Positions 7,966-15,961 of a DNA stretch of 64,000 nt are shown piece by piece. Each line of letters starts with the position of its first letter. Position 1 is the stretch's first letter. The notes beneath the pieces are model-generated. The model had not been told where the DNA came from, did no database searches, and saw only the letters and a program-made list of their open reading frames with translations. The translations under genes and the position numbers were made by a program. Origin of the DNA: Mobiluncus porci (GTDB lineage: Bacteria; Actinomycetota; Actinomycetes; Actinomycetales; Actinomycetaceae). The stretch covers positions 1 to 64,000 of the forward strand of contig NZ_VUMY01000008.1 in the NCBI RefSeq assembly GCF_009695935.1, read 5' to 3'.

Positions 7966-8628
7966 TTATGGGCGGTTGGCGAAGTCTTCCAAGAGCTTGC
8001 CGTCTCCGGAGACGATGATGAGGTCATTCGCGGCCACGACCGTGTCCGGACCGGCATATTCGAAATGTTGACCGGGGGAGATAACTCCAAGAATATTGAC
8101 CCCATAGCGACGCCTCACGTCGGACTCCATCAAGGTGAATCCCTGAATCTCCGCAGGAGGACGCATCTTCACGATGGAGAAACCTTCGCGATCCATTTCC
8201 ACATAATCAAGCATCCGCCCGTCCACCAGGTGAGCAGTACGGCGTCCCGCATCGAATTCGGGGTAGATGACGTGGTGAGCCCCGATTCGGCGGAGAATTT
8301 TGCCCTGTTCACGGCTGACAGCCTTGGCCCAGATTTGCTCCATCCCCAGGTCAACCAGGTTCGCGGTAATCAAGACGGAGGCCTCCAAGGCGCCCACTCC
8401 CACAACCGCGGCGGAAAACTCGGTGGCGCCGAGCTGCTCCATGGCATCGAGACGAGTGGCATCGGCTTCCACTACGGGAAACATCGGGGAGAATTGCTCC
8501 ACAATCGCGGGGTCGTTTTCGACCGCCAGAATTTCTCGCTCGAGGGAATTCAACGTCATCGAAACAGCGGAACCGAATCGTCCCAAACCAATCACGAGTG
8601 TCCCGGAGGACTTTTCCTTTTCTGCCAC
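7966..8628 (-). CDS. TrkA/KtrA-type potassium transport regulatory subunit
   Basis: A 220-residue protein with an RCK_N Rossmann fold at the N-terminus (LVIGLGRFGSAVSMTL, GxGxxG; acidic end of beta-2 at AVEND) and an RCK_C domain near the C-terminus (YAGPDTVVAANDLIIVSGD). It binds NAD(H) or ATP in the cytoplasm and gates the TrkH/KtrB pore encoded at 5362. The GTG at 8628 is preferred over a TTG two codons upstream because TAGACT lies exactly six bases before it, the leaderless pattern of this genome. It converges with the unknown gene at 6772. Confidence 0.9.
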   Translation of the reverse strand: MAEKEKSSGTLVIGLGRFGSAVSMTLNSLEREILAVENDPAIVEQFSPMFPVVEADATRLDAMEQLGATEFSAAVVGVGALEASVLITANLVDLGMEQIWAKAVSREQGKILRRIGAHHVIYPEFDAGRRTAHLVDGRMLDYVEMDREGFSIVKMRPPAEIQGFTLMESDVRRRYGVNILGVISPGQHFEYAGPDTVVAANDLIIVSGDGKLLEDFANRP

Positions 8629-8640
8629 TCTCAAAGTCTA
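8629..8640 (-). promoter_or_regulatory. Leaderless-type -10 box for trkA
   Basis: TAGACT, six bases, then GTG at 8628 on the minus strand. No ribosome-binding sequence is present, so the transcript probably starts at the start codon. Confidence 0.5.
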
Positions 8641-8826
8641 CCCATTGCTGAAGAATTCGAAAACACGTTTTTGTCAGGACAAATTTCGCGGTTCTGCTTT
8701 GAAAAACTGTGAGAAATTGCGCACTTGTAGGACTTAAGCTCCTAAAACCCTAATCAAGGGAGGAAACGAGCCGAAGTATCTTTGTGTAGCAAGAAGCTAT
8801 CAGTTAGTGAAACCAAGGATGGAAAA

Positions 8827-9111
8827 ATGAGCGACCAGAGCACTGCGACCCAGCGGAAGTCTAGTAAGACGTTTGCTATCGCCTCTGCGATGACGGCAGG
8901 GCGGAACGTCTACGACAATGCCCCGGTTTTTCCCAAGGTCGTGACTCCGGTGGATCTTTCCAAGACGTCTTCTCCCCACGCCTTCAATTCGGGGAATCTG
9001 GCTGAAGCCGTCAACAAACTTGTCGGACGTCCGTCTTTCAACGTTCCAGCGGCGGGAATCATGGGGATTCTCGGCACCCGCACTGTGGCGAACCAAGGAT
9101 TCGCCGCCTAA
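8827..9111 (+). CDS. Small protein of unknown function (94 aa)
   Basis: Not recognised. It encodes 94 residues starting MSDQSTATQRKSS, with AAGGA placed before the ATG at 8827. The N-terminal third is polar and S/T-rich, and the C-terminal third is small-residue rich, ending GILGTRTVANQGFAA. There is no membrane helix, no cysteine and no known motif. It stands alone between divergent trkA and downstream pitA and is followed by a weak hairpin. A role as a peptide precursor or small regulator cannot be excluded but is unsupported. Confidence 0.55.
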   Translation: MSDQSTATQRKSSKTFAIASAMTAGRNVYDNAPVFPKVVTPVDLSKTSSPHAFNSGNLAEAVNKLVGRPSFNVPAAGIMGILGTRTVANQGFAA

Positions 9112-9142
9112 ATCTTTCTCCTTCATGATGTTCTCCCTAACG

Positions 9143-9177
9143 GGAAGGCGCCTGGCTCACAAGGTCGGGCGTTTTCC
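9143..9177 (+). terminator. Possible terminator after the 94-aa gene
   Basis: GGAAGGCGCC (9143-9152) can pair with GGCGTTTTCC (9168-9177) through eight Watson-Crick and two G-U pairs, followed by TTA. It is weaker than the other terminators in the window. Confidence 0.4.
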
Positions 9178-9328
9178 TTATGTTAAGAAAATCGAAAATA
9201 ATTTTACATAGATTTAACAAAATCTGAATCTTCTGTTAACGCTCACTCCTTAGTATTGTCTTTGGGGGTTAAGGTTGCCCTCATCCGAGGAATGATCTTG
9301 AAACCTCTTTGAATACAGAGGATAATGC

Positions 9329-10846
9329 ATGGCTACAACAGCTTTTATCATTCTTGCGATCGTGGTTGTTACCGCCCTTGCTTTCGACTTTACTAATGGT
9401 TTCCACGACACCGCCAACGCGATGGCAACCTCGATTTCTACCGGTGCCTTGAAGCCTTTTCAAGCGGTTGCCATCTCCGCAGTCCTGAACGTAGTCGGAG
9501 CGTTTCTTTCCGTGAATGTTGCCGCCACCGTCGCCTCCGGAATCGTAGACCTCAGCTCTTTTGGATTGATTGGTCAAGGGCAGGGCAACGGTATTGACCT
9601 GTTGATGGTGGTGTTTACCGCCCTTATTGGCGCCATTGTCTGGAATATGTTCACTTGGCTGCTGGGGCTTCCCTCCAGCTCTTCTCACGCTCTCTTTGGG
9701 GGCATGATTGGGGCTGCCTTCGCTTCGGTGGGAGCCGGCGGTGTGGAATGGTCGTCTATCCTCGGAAAAATCGTCATTCCGGCGGTGGCCTCGCCAGTTA
9801 TTGCTGCCACGGTGTCAGCCTTCGGCACTTTCCTCGTCTACTGGATTACTTCCACGATTCCTCATGGGCGGAAAAACACCCACTTTCGTCACGGTCAGGT
9901 TATTACCGCCTGCTTGGTGTCCTTGGCTCACGGGGCGGGGGACGCTCAAAAAACCATGGGTGTGATTTTCTTAGCCCTCATTGCAGCCGGTAACGCCGAT
10001 GTCAACCAGAGAATACCCTCGTGGGTCATTATCGCTTGTGCTCTAGCCATTGCTTTGGGAACGCTTTCGGGAGGGTGGCGGGTTATCCGCACCCTCGGTA
10101 AGGGGCTGGTTGATCTGGAATCTCCCCAAGGTATGTGCGCCGAGGCCACTTCTGCCGCCATCATCTTGACTTCGGCTGCGGGCGGAATGGCTCTTTCCAC
10201 CACCCACGTCACCACCGGCGCTATCCTCGGAACCGGTCTGGGAAAGAAGGGTGGCGTGGTTCGCTGGGGTGTGGCGATGCGGATGGCATCAGCCTGGGTT
10301 ATCACCTTGCCTTGCTCTGCGCTGGTTGGCTACTCGACCTGGTGGATTGCCCATTTCTTCGGCCAGATTCACCCTCTGGTAGGCGCCTTGGTGGACTTTG
10401 CGATTCTCATCGGGATGGTCGGGCTGATTGTAATCCGTTCTCGGAAGACTGCGGTCGATGCTTCCAATGTGAACGAAGAGTGGGATGCCAACTCGGAGAG
10501 CGTGGAATCCTCGATGGGTGGCAGCGCTACTGAGGCTATCGAAAAGACTCTCGAGCGTGATGTGGAAGAAATTCTGCAAGGTGGCATTGATGCGGCCGCG
10601 GCCGCGGCGCCGGTGACGACGAAGACTCGAGCCCAAAAGATCCAAGAGCTCCGAGAACAGCGGATGGTTTTGGTGAAACAGCTGCGCGATATTGAAAGAG
10701 AGCTGGAAGATGTTCTCTTCGCCGATGATAATCTTGTCGGCGAGGCGAATCCCGCTGACGCAGAAAACAAGATCCCCGTAGGCGCTGCCACCCCGCAAAC
10801 TGCCGCTGGGAATGCTGCGGCGACTGCTAGTGGCGATGCGAAGTAA
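9329..10846 (+). CDS. pitA: PiT family inorganic phosphate transporter
   Basis: A 505-residue membrane carrier. The PiT signature GFHDTANAMATS is near residue 25 and its inverted-repeat counterpart VSLAHGAGDAQKTMGV is near residue 193. LPSSSSHALFGG and LSTTHVTTGAILG are the paired motifs of the two ProDom repeats. It moves phosphate (with cation or proton) across the cytoplasmic membrane. Unusually, the last 120 residues form a long hydrophilic tail with an alanine run encoded by a GC-rich repeat near 10593-10610, and then a charged heptad-like coiled coil (QKIQELREQRMVLVKQLRDI). A small membrane protein gene follows 18 bases later, as in other actinobacteria. Confidence 0.92.
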   Translation: MATTAFIILAIVVVTALAFDFTNGFHDTANAMATSISTGALKPFQAVAISAVLNVVGAFLSVNVAATVASGIVDLSSFGLIGQGQGNGIDLLMVVFTALIGAIVWNMFTWLLGLPSSSSHALFGGMIGAAFASVGAGGVEWSSILGKIVIPAVASPVIAATVSAFGTFLVYWITSTIPHGRKNTHFRHGQVITACLVSLAHGAGDAQKTMGVIFLALIAAGNADVNQRIPSWVIIACALAIALGTLSGGWRVIRTLGKGLVDLESPQGMCAEATSAAIILTSAAGGMALSTTHVTTGAILGTGLGKKGGVVRWGVAMRMASAWVITLPCSALVGYSTWWIAHFFGQIHPLVGALVDFAILIGMVGLIVIRSRKTAVDASNVNEEWDANSESVESSMGGSATEAIEKTLERDVEEILQGGIDAAAAAAPVTTKTRAQKIQELREQRMVLVKQLRDIERELEDVLFADDNLVGEANPADAENKIPVGAATPQTAAGNAAATASGDAK

Positions 10847-10864
10847 GCGGAGTGGAAAGGATAT

Positions 10865-11161
10865 ATGGCAATGACCGGAACGGAAATGATTGTGGCGATT
10901 CTTCGAGTTGCTGGTTTGGCGGTAGTTTTCGGGGCAGGGATTCCGATGCTCTACGCTTTGGGAATGCGCGCACAGGCTGGGGAGCCGGTTCGCGATGAAA
11001 ACGGTGTGGTGATTGACGACACCGACCCCACCCCTCATATGCGCGCCCTGGGCTACGCCACCTATGCGGTTTTGGCAGTCATTATTGTGGCCGCTATCTT
11101 GTGGATTGCCAAGGATTCTTTGGCGTATTACCTGAACTGGAAACCTTTCGGGAGTCTCTGA
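10865..11161 (+). CDS. Small membrane protein downstream of pitA
   Basis: 98 residues with two predicted transmembrane helices (about residues 8-30 and 62-82) and a short acidic loop between them (VIDDTDPTPH). The ribosome site AAAGGA precedes the ATG. It lies 18 bases after pitA and before a terminator, so it is co-transcribed with the phosphate carrier. Small membrane proteins in this position are common in actinobacteria. The function is unknown; an accessory role in phosphate uptake is inferred from context only. Confidence 0.75.
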   Translation: MAMTGTEMIVAILRVAGLAVVFGAGIPMLYALGMRAQAGEPVRDENGVVIDDTDPTPHMRALGYATYAVLAVIIVAAILWIAKDSLAYYLNWKPFGSL

Positions 11162-11223
11162 ATCTTAAAGGGGGTTCATCAAGAGCCGGCCGCATAATCG
11201 CCTAAATTCACATTTTCTCGCTC

Positions 11224-11261
11224 GAGGACGGACTAACTCGGTTCGTCCTCCAACGTTTTTT
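11224..11261 (+). terminator. Intrinsic terminator after the pitA operon
   Basis: GAGGACG (11224-11230) pairs with CGTCCTC (11244-11250), followed by CAACG and six T. Confidence 0.7.
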
Positions 11262-11291
11262 ACCCGCAGGAATAAACCCCCAGTTTCAAAT

Positions 11292-11312
11292 GTTGAGTTA
11301 GGTAGACTCAAG
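11292..11312. promoter_or_regulatory. HAIR element 1 (HspR operator)
   Basis: GTTGAGT, seven bases, ACTCAAG. The HspR-associated inverted repeat consensus is CTTGAGT-N7-ACTCAAG, and this copy has one mismatch in the left arm. It lies 150 bases before dnaK and is the expected site for the HspR repressor encoded in the same operon. Confidence 0.88.
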
Positions 11313-11354
11313 TTTGGGAGTTTCAAGTGGACAAGCTATCCCCTAGACGGTAAA

Positions 11355-11375
11355 CTTGAGTCGTAAGAACTCAAG
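11355..11375. promoter_or_regulatory. HAIR element 2 (HspR operator)
   Basis: A perfect CTTGAGT-N7-ACTCAAG match, 63 bases downstream of the first copy and about 90 bases upstream of the dnaK start. The two sites together are the likely autoregulatory operators of the dnaK operon. Confidence 0.93.
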
Positions 11376-11462
11376 ATTTGCCCAAGAAGCAGTGTGAGTG
11401 TTTAGTGACCGGCTAAAACTCATTCTTGAGCCCCAAAACTAAACAAGGAGTTAGGAACAACA

Positions 11463-13334
11463 ATGGCAAAAGCAGTAGGTATTGACCTCGGAACTACGAA
11501 CTCTGCCCTGGCAGTGCTGGAAGGCGGGGAACCCACAATTATCGCAAACGCGGAAGGAATTCGTACCACCCCTTCAGTGGTGGCTTTCTCGAAGACGGGG
11601 GAGGTTCTCGTCGGTGAGGTGGCGAAGCGTCAGGCAGTCACCAACGTGGATCGCACGATTTCTTCGGTAAAGCGACACATGGGCACTGATTGGAAAGTCA
11701 AGATTGATGACAAAGAATACACGCCCCAGGAAATCTCGGCGCGCGTCCTTGGAAAATTGAAGCAAGACGCGGAAGCCTACCTCGGCGACAAGGTAACCGA
11801 TGCGGTTATCACCGTGCCGGCGTACTTCAACGATGCTCAGCGTACCGCTACGAAAGAAGCCGGCCAGATTGCGGGATTGAACGTTTTGCGTATTGTGAAT
11901 GAGCCGACTGCCGCGGCGCTGGCTTACGGCTTGGAAAAAGGCAAAGAAGATGAGCTCATCTTGGTCTTTGACCTCGGTGGCGGCACCTTCGACGTGTCTT
12001 TGCTGGAAGTAGGTAAAGATGAAGACGGCTTTTCCACGATTCAGGTTCGCGCCACGAACGGTGACAACAAGCTCGGCGGCGATGACTGGGACCAGCGCAT
12101 TGTTGACTGGCTGGTGGAACAGGTGAAGAACAAGGACGGTGTGGATCTTTCGAAGGACAAGATTGCGCTGCAGCGTCTGCGTGATGCCGCGGAACAGGCG
12201 AAGAAGGAACTGTCCTCCGCGATGTCTACCAACATCAACTTGCAGTACCTATCGATGAGCGAAAACGGCCCGATTCACTTGGACGAAAAGCTCACGCGGG
12301 CGAAGTTCGAGGAAATGACCGAGGACTTGCTGGAGCGGACTAAGACTCCGTTCAACAACGTCATCAAGGATGCGGGCATTAAGCTCGACGAGATTGACCA
12401 CGTGGTGATGGTTGGCGGTTCGACCCGTATGCCGGCAGTGACCGAGGTGGTCAAGGAACTGACTGGTGGCAAAGAACCGAACAAAGGCGTGAACCCCGAC
12501 GAGGTCGTGGCCGTTGGCGCTGCGCTCCAAGCGGGTGTTATCGAAGGCGACCGCAAGGACGTTCTCTTGATTGATGTGACCCCGCTGTCGCTCGGCATTG
12601 AAACCAAGGGCGGAATCATGACCCCGCTCATCGAGCGCAACACGGCCATTCCGACCAAGCGTTCCGAAGTGTTCTCGACCGCAGAAGACAACCAGCCTTC
12701 CGTATTGATTCAGGTTTACCAGGGTGAACGCCAGTTTGCGCGCGACAACAAGCCGCTCGGAACCTTCGAACTGACTGGAATCGCGCCGGCTCCGCGAGGG
12801 CTCCCGCAGATTGAGGTCACTTTCGACATCGATGCCAACGGTATCGTTCACGTCTCGGCTAAGGACCGCGGCACCGGCAAGGAACAGTCCATGACCATCA
12901 CCGGCGGATCTTCGCTTCCGAAGGATGAGATTGACCGAATGGTGAAGGAAGCAGAAGCTCACGCCGCCGAAGACAAACAGCGCCGCGAAGATGCCGAGGT
13001 GCGTAACGGGGCTGAACAGGCTGTGTACCGCATCGAGAAGCTCCTGAAGGACAACGCGGACAAGTTGCCGGAAGATACGGTGGCTCCGGTGAAGGAAGCT
13101 TTGGAAAACCTGAAGAAGGCTAATGAGGGCGAGGACATCGAGGCCATCAAGACCGCCATGAGTGAGCTCGAGGAGAAGTCTCAAGCCATTGGTCAGGCTT
13201 TGTACGCGAATGCCCAGGCTGAAGCGGAGGCCGGCGAGTCTAACTCGGGCGCCAGCGCCGATAGCACTTCCGAAAACAAGGAAGATGACGACGTTATCGA
13301 TGCGGAAGTTATCGACGAAGAGGAAGACAAGTGA
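11463..13334 (+). CDS. dnaK: Chaperone DnaK (Hsp70)
   Basis: A 623-residue Hsp70. The ATPase domain shows [15 protein letters not shown] at the start, [18 protein letters not shown] near residue 165 and [13 protein letters not shown] near residue 315. The substrate-binding domain follows ([17 protein letters not shown]), then a lid and an acidic tail ending [11 protein letters not shown]. It folds and refolds cytoplasmic proteins with GrpE and DnaJ, and in actinobacteria it acts as corepressor with HspR. The ribosome site is AAGGAG. It is the first gene of a five-gene heat-shock operon under two HAIR operators and overlaps grpE by four bases. Confidence 0.98.
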   Translation: MAKAVGIDLGTTNSALAVLEGGEPTIIANAEGIRTTPSVVAFSKTGEVLVGEVAKRQAVTNVDRTISSVKRHMGTDWKVKIDDKEYTPQEISARVLGKLKQDAEAYLGDKVTDAVITVPAYFNDAQRTATKEAGQIAGLNVLRIVNEPTAAALAYGLEKGKEDELILVFDLGGGTFDVSLLEVGKDEDGFSTIQVRATNGDNKLGGDDWDQRIVDWLVEQVKNKDGVDLSKDKIALQRLRDAAEQAKKELSSAMSTNINLQYLSMSENGPIHLDEKLTRAKFEEMTEDLLERTKTPFNNVIKDAGIKLDEIDHVVMVGGSTRMPAVTEVVKELTGGKEPNKGVNPDEVVAVGAALQAGVIEGDRKDVLLIDVTPLSLGIETKGGIMTPLIERNTAIPTKRSEVFSTAEDNQPSVLIQVYQGERQFARDNKPLGTFELTGIAPAPRGLPQIEVTFDIDANGIVHVSAKDRGTGKEQSMTITGGSSLPKDEIDRMVKEAEAHAAEDKQRREDAEVRNGAEQAVYRIEKLLKDNADKLPEDTVAPVKEALENLKKANEGEDIEAIKTAMSELEEKSQAIGQALYANAQAEAEAGESNSGASADSTSENKEDDDVIDAEVIDEEEDK

Positions 13335-14170
13335 GTGAAGACAAACTGAACCAAGCGGCTCGGAAAGCCTACGCTGAGGTGCAAAAAGAGTCTGATGAGG
13401 CTCGCGAGCACAAAGAGCAGGCCGACCAGTCGAAGAAAGGCAAGAAAGACAAGGGTAAAGCCGGGAAGAGCGATGCGGAGTTGAAACCGGAAACTTCTGT
13501 CGAAGATTCTTCCGAGACTTCCTCCGAGGGGGCGGAGGAAAACACCGAGACAACAGGTGTTTCCCAGCCCGCCTCGGAGGAGGCCTCCACGGACCAACTC
13601 GAAGACGAACTTGCTCAAGCCCAGGAAAAACGCATTGCGGAGCTGAAAGATGAACTGGCGAAAGTGAAAGATGAGCTAGCTAGAGCTCATGCCGATCTTT
13701 ACAACCTGCAGCAGGAATACAACGCCTACGCCCGTAGGACGAAGGCGGAAGTTCCGCTCCAGCAGGAGGCCGGAGTTGCGAGTGTGGTCAATGCGCTGAT
13801 GGGCGTGCTTGATGACATTGAACTCGCGCGAGTCCACGATGACCTCAAAGGGTCTTTCGGAGCGGTGGCGACGAAACTCGAGCAAACTCTGGAGACCAAC
13901 TTCAAGGTGAAGCGCTACGGAGCCAAAGGCGATACCTTTGACCCGAACCTGCACCAGGCCATTCAGATGTCGGAGGGAGCCGAAGGCGATAAGCACGTGA
14001 TTGATCAGGTGGCTCAGCCCGGTTATCTCGTCGGGGAACGCGTCCTGCGTCCCGCGATGGTGATAGTGGGAACCGCGACTTCGGCTGAAAAAGGCTCGGC
14101 AGAAGCCAAGTCTGGAGAGGCGGCCTCGGAAGGGGACTCGTCAACTCCAGATGAGAGCGACAACCAGTGA
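13331..14170 (+). CDS. grpE: Nucleotide exchange factor GrpE
   Basis: 279 residues, longer than the usual 170-220 because of an acidic, low-complexity N-terminal extension (residues 1-95, many E, S and K). A coiled coil follows ([20 protein letters not shown]), and then the conserved beta domain with [13 protein letters not shown] and [10 protein letters not shown]. It exchanges ADP for ATP on DnaK. The GTG start overlaps the dnaK stop (GTGA), so translation is coupled. Confidence 0.95.
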   Translation: MSEDKLNQAARKAYAEVQKESDEAREHKEQADQSKKGKKDKGKAGKSDAELKPETSVEDSSETSSEGAEENTETTGVSQPASEEASTDQLEDELAQAQEKRIAELKDELAKVKDELARAHADLYNLQQEYNAYARRTKAEVPLQQEAGVASVVNALMGVLDDIELARVHDDLKGSFGAVATKLEQTLETNFKVKRYGAKGDTFDPNLHQAIQMSEGAEGDKHVIDQVAQPGYLVGERVLRPAMVIVGTATSAEKGSAEAKSGEAASEGDSSTPDESDNQ

Positions 14171-14221
14171 CGATAAGCCAGCGGCAGCAAACGCTATCCA
14201 ATAGAGAAAGGGGTGAAAGCG

Positions 14222-15367
14222 ATGGGCTCTAATGATTGGCTTGATAAGGATTATTATTCGATCCTCGGGGTCACCAAGGGCGTATCTGATAAGGATCTCA
14301 AGAAGGCATATCGGAAACTTGCGCGGAAATATCATCCGGACCAGAATCCGGGCGATAAGGGTGCGGAAGAAAAGTTCAAGACTATCGGCGAAGCGTATGC
14401 GGTGCTCTCCGATCCGGAACAACGCAAGAAATATGATGCGCTGCGGGCGATGGCTTCGGGCGGTCCGCGGTTCCGCGCCGGCACCTCGCGTCACGGAACC
14501 CCAGACGATTTCGAAGACGCATTTTCCGCCATGTTCTCTTCGGGATACGGCGGAGCTACGGGCTCGGCTCGGTATTCGGGAGTGAATCCGGATCTGAGCG
14601 ACATCTTAAACATGTTCACCACTGCTGCCGACGCTGCGGAGCGCGGGGGCCGAGCTGGAGGTCCGGGAACATCCTACCCCGGGTTCGGTGCCACGTTTCC
14701 CGGAGCGGGAACCCAGTTTTACGGCAATACCGCGCGTCATCCGGGCGGCACTGGTGGGAGTAGCGGCCCTAGTGGTGCTGAGTCTGGTACGGGCAACCGA
14801 TGGTTCTCGTTCCGCGCGCAAAATGGCGCGGATGTCTCGGCGTCCACCAAACTGACCTTCAAGCAGGCCTATAACGGCGCGACGGTGCGGTTGAAGTTGC
14901 GCGGGGAAACGATAACCGTTCGGATACCCGCTGGGGTCCGTGACGGCCAAAAGATTCGGTTGAAGGGCAAGGGACAGCCGGGTTCCAACGGCGGAGAGCC
15001 GGGGAACCTGGTGGTGACTTGCCACGTGGAACCCCACCCGTATCTGAGCCTGGACGGCCACGACCTGCGCTTCACTTTGCCGGTAACTTTCGCGGAAGCC
15101 GTGGAAGGCAGCCAGGTCATCGTGCCGCTGCCAGACGGCAGTACCGTGAAGGTAAATGTGGCTCCAGGTACCCAGTCTGGGGAAGAAATCCGGATCCCCG
15201 GTTTTGGCTTGAAAACGAAAACTGGACGCGGAGATCTTCGCTTGACGGTTCAGGTCGCGGTTCCGCAGAAGCTATCGAAGGCGGCAAAACAGGCCGTGGA
15301 CGACTTTGCGGCGGCTACGAAGGATGCCAATCCTCGCGCCGAGTTAGACAAGCTGGTGACGCTATGA
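14222..15367 (+). CDS. dnaJ: DnaJ-family co-chaperone without zinc fingers
   Basis: 381 residues. The J domain at the N-terminus has the catalytic HPD ([12 protein letters not shown]) and YSILGV. A G/F-type, glycine-rich linker spans about residues 80-190. Two C-terminal beta-barrel substrate-binding domains follow ([34 protein letters not shown]). None of the CxxCxGxG repeats of classical DnaJ is present, so this is a type II (CbpA/DnaJ2-like) protein. It stimulates DnaK ATPase and delivers substrates. The ATG at 14222 is chosen because AAAGGGG lies eight bases upstream; a GTG three codons earlier is too close to it. Confidence 0.93.
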   Translation: MGSNDWLDKDYYSILGVTKGVSDKDLKKAYRKLARKYHPDQNPGDKGAEEKFKTIGEAYAVLSDPEQRKKYDALRAMASGGPRFRAGTSRHGTPDDFEDAFSAMFSSGYGGATGSARYSGVNPDLSDILNMFTTAADAAERGGRAGGPGTSYPGFGATFPGAGTQFYGNTARHPGGTGGSSGPSGAESGTGNRWFSFRAQNGADVSASTKLTFKQAYNGATVRLKLRGETITVRIPAGVRDGQKIRLKGKGQPGSNGGEPGNLVVTCHVEPHPYLSLDGHDLRFTLPVTFAEAVEGSQVIVPLPDGSTVKVNVAPGTQSGEEIRIPGFGLKTKTGRGDLRLTVQVAVPQKLSKAAKQAVDDFAAATKDANPRAELDKLVTL

Positions 15368-15891
15368 GCCTCTTTGATGAATTGGCTTCCTGTCTGGCCA
15401 TGCTTCGCGAGGCCAACATTCGCCTCGAAGCCAAGCTCTACGACGAGGAACTCAGTGAAGTTGAGGCGCAACAAGCCTGGTCGCAGCCGAGATTTAGGGT
15501 GGGTGATGCGGCCCGCCTCACGGGGATGCACCCCCAGACTCTGCGCCAATATGATCGGCTCGGCCTGGTAGTGCCCGGTCGAACTGGCGGGGGCGGGCGT
15601 CGCTATTCCCTGCGCGATTTGGCGCATCTCCACGAGGTTCAGACTCTGTCTCAAGAAGCCGGGGTAAACCTCGAGGGGATTCGCCGGATCATGGAACTGC
15701 AACGGCGCGTGGACGAGTTGGAGGCGGAAAACGCCCAACTCTCCTTAGCGGCCGGGGCCTCCAATCGAGTTTTTGCCGCCAACTCGACAGGAGAAGTCAC
15801 GTCTTTGACACGCGGAGAGAGACCGGAAAAAACCCGCTCGGTGGGATTTCCGGTGTCTCGGTCCTCTGCCCTAGTGCTGTGGAGGCGGTAG
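15364..15891 (+). CDS. hspR: Heat-shock repressor HspR (MerR family)
   Basis: 175 residues. The MerR-type HTH spans about residues 43-80 ([20 protein letters not shown], then [16 protein letters not shown]), which is the typical HspR signature, followed by a helical dimerisation region ([20 protein letters not shown]). It represses the operon by binding HAIR elements, usually with DnaK as corepressor. Two perfect or near-perfect HAIR sites lie before dnaK. The ATG overlaps the dnaJ stop (ATGA). The last 50 residues are variable and rich in S, T and R. Confidence 0.95.
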   Translation: MSLFDELASCLAMLREANIRLEAKLYDEELSEVEAQQAWSQPRFRVGDAARLTGMHPQTLRQYDRLGLVVPGRTGGGGRRYSLRDLAHLHEVQTLSQEAGVNLEGIRRIMELQRRVDELEAENAQLSLAAGASNRVFAANSTGEVTSLTRGERPEKTRSVGFPVSRSSALVLWRR

Positions 15892-15961
15892 CGAAGCGCC
15901 GATTTGGGGGTGCTTTACCAAAGGGAAATTTCCAGGGGTAAATGGAGAAAGGAACTAAACA

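Noticed and set aside
15019-15891. A 290-codon frame giving an N-terminally extended HspR
   Set aside because: The extension overlaps dnaJ in another frame and has no conserved content; HspR starts at 15364 with an ATGA overlap.
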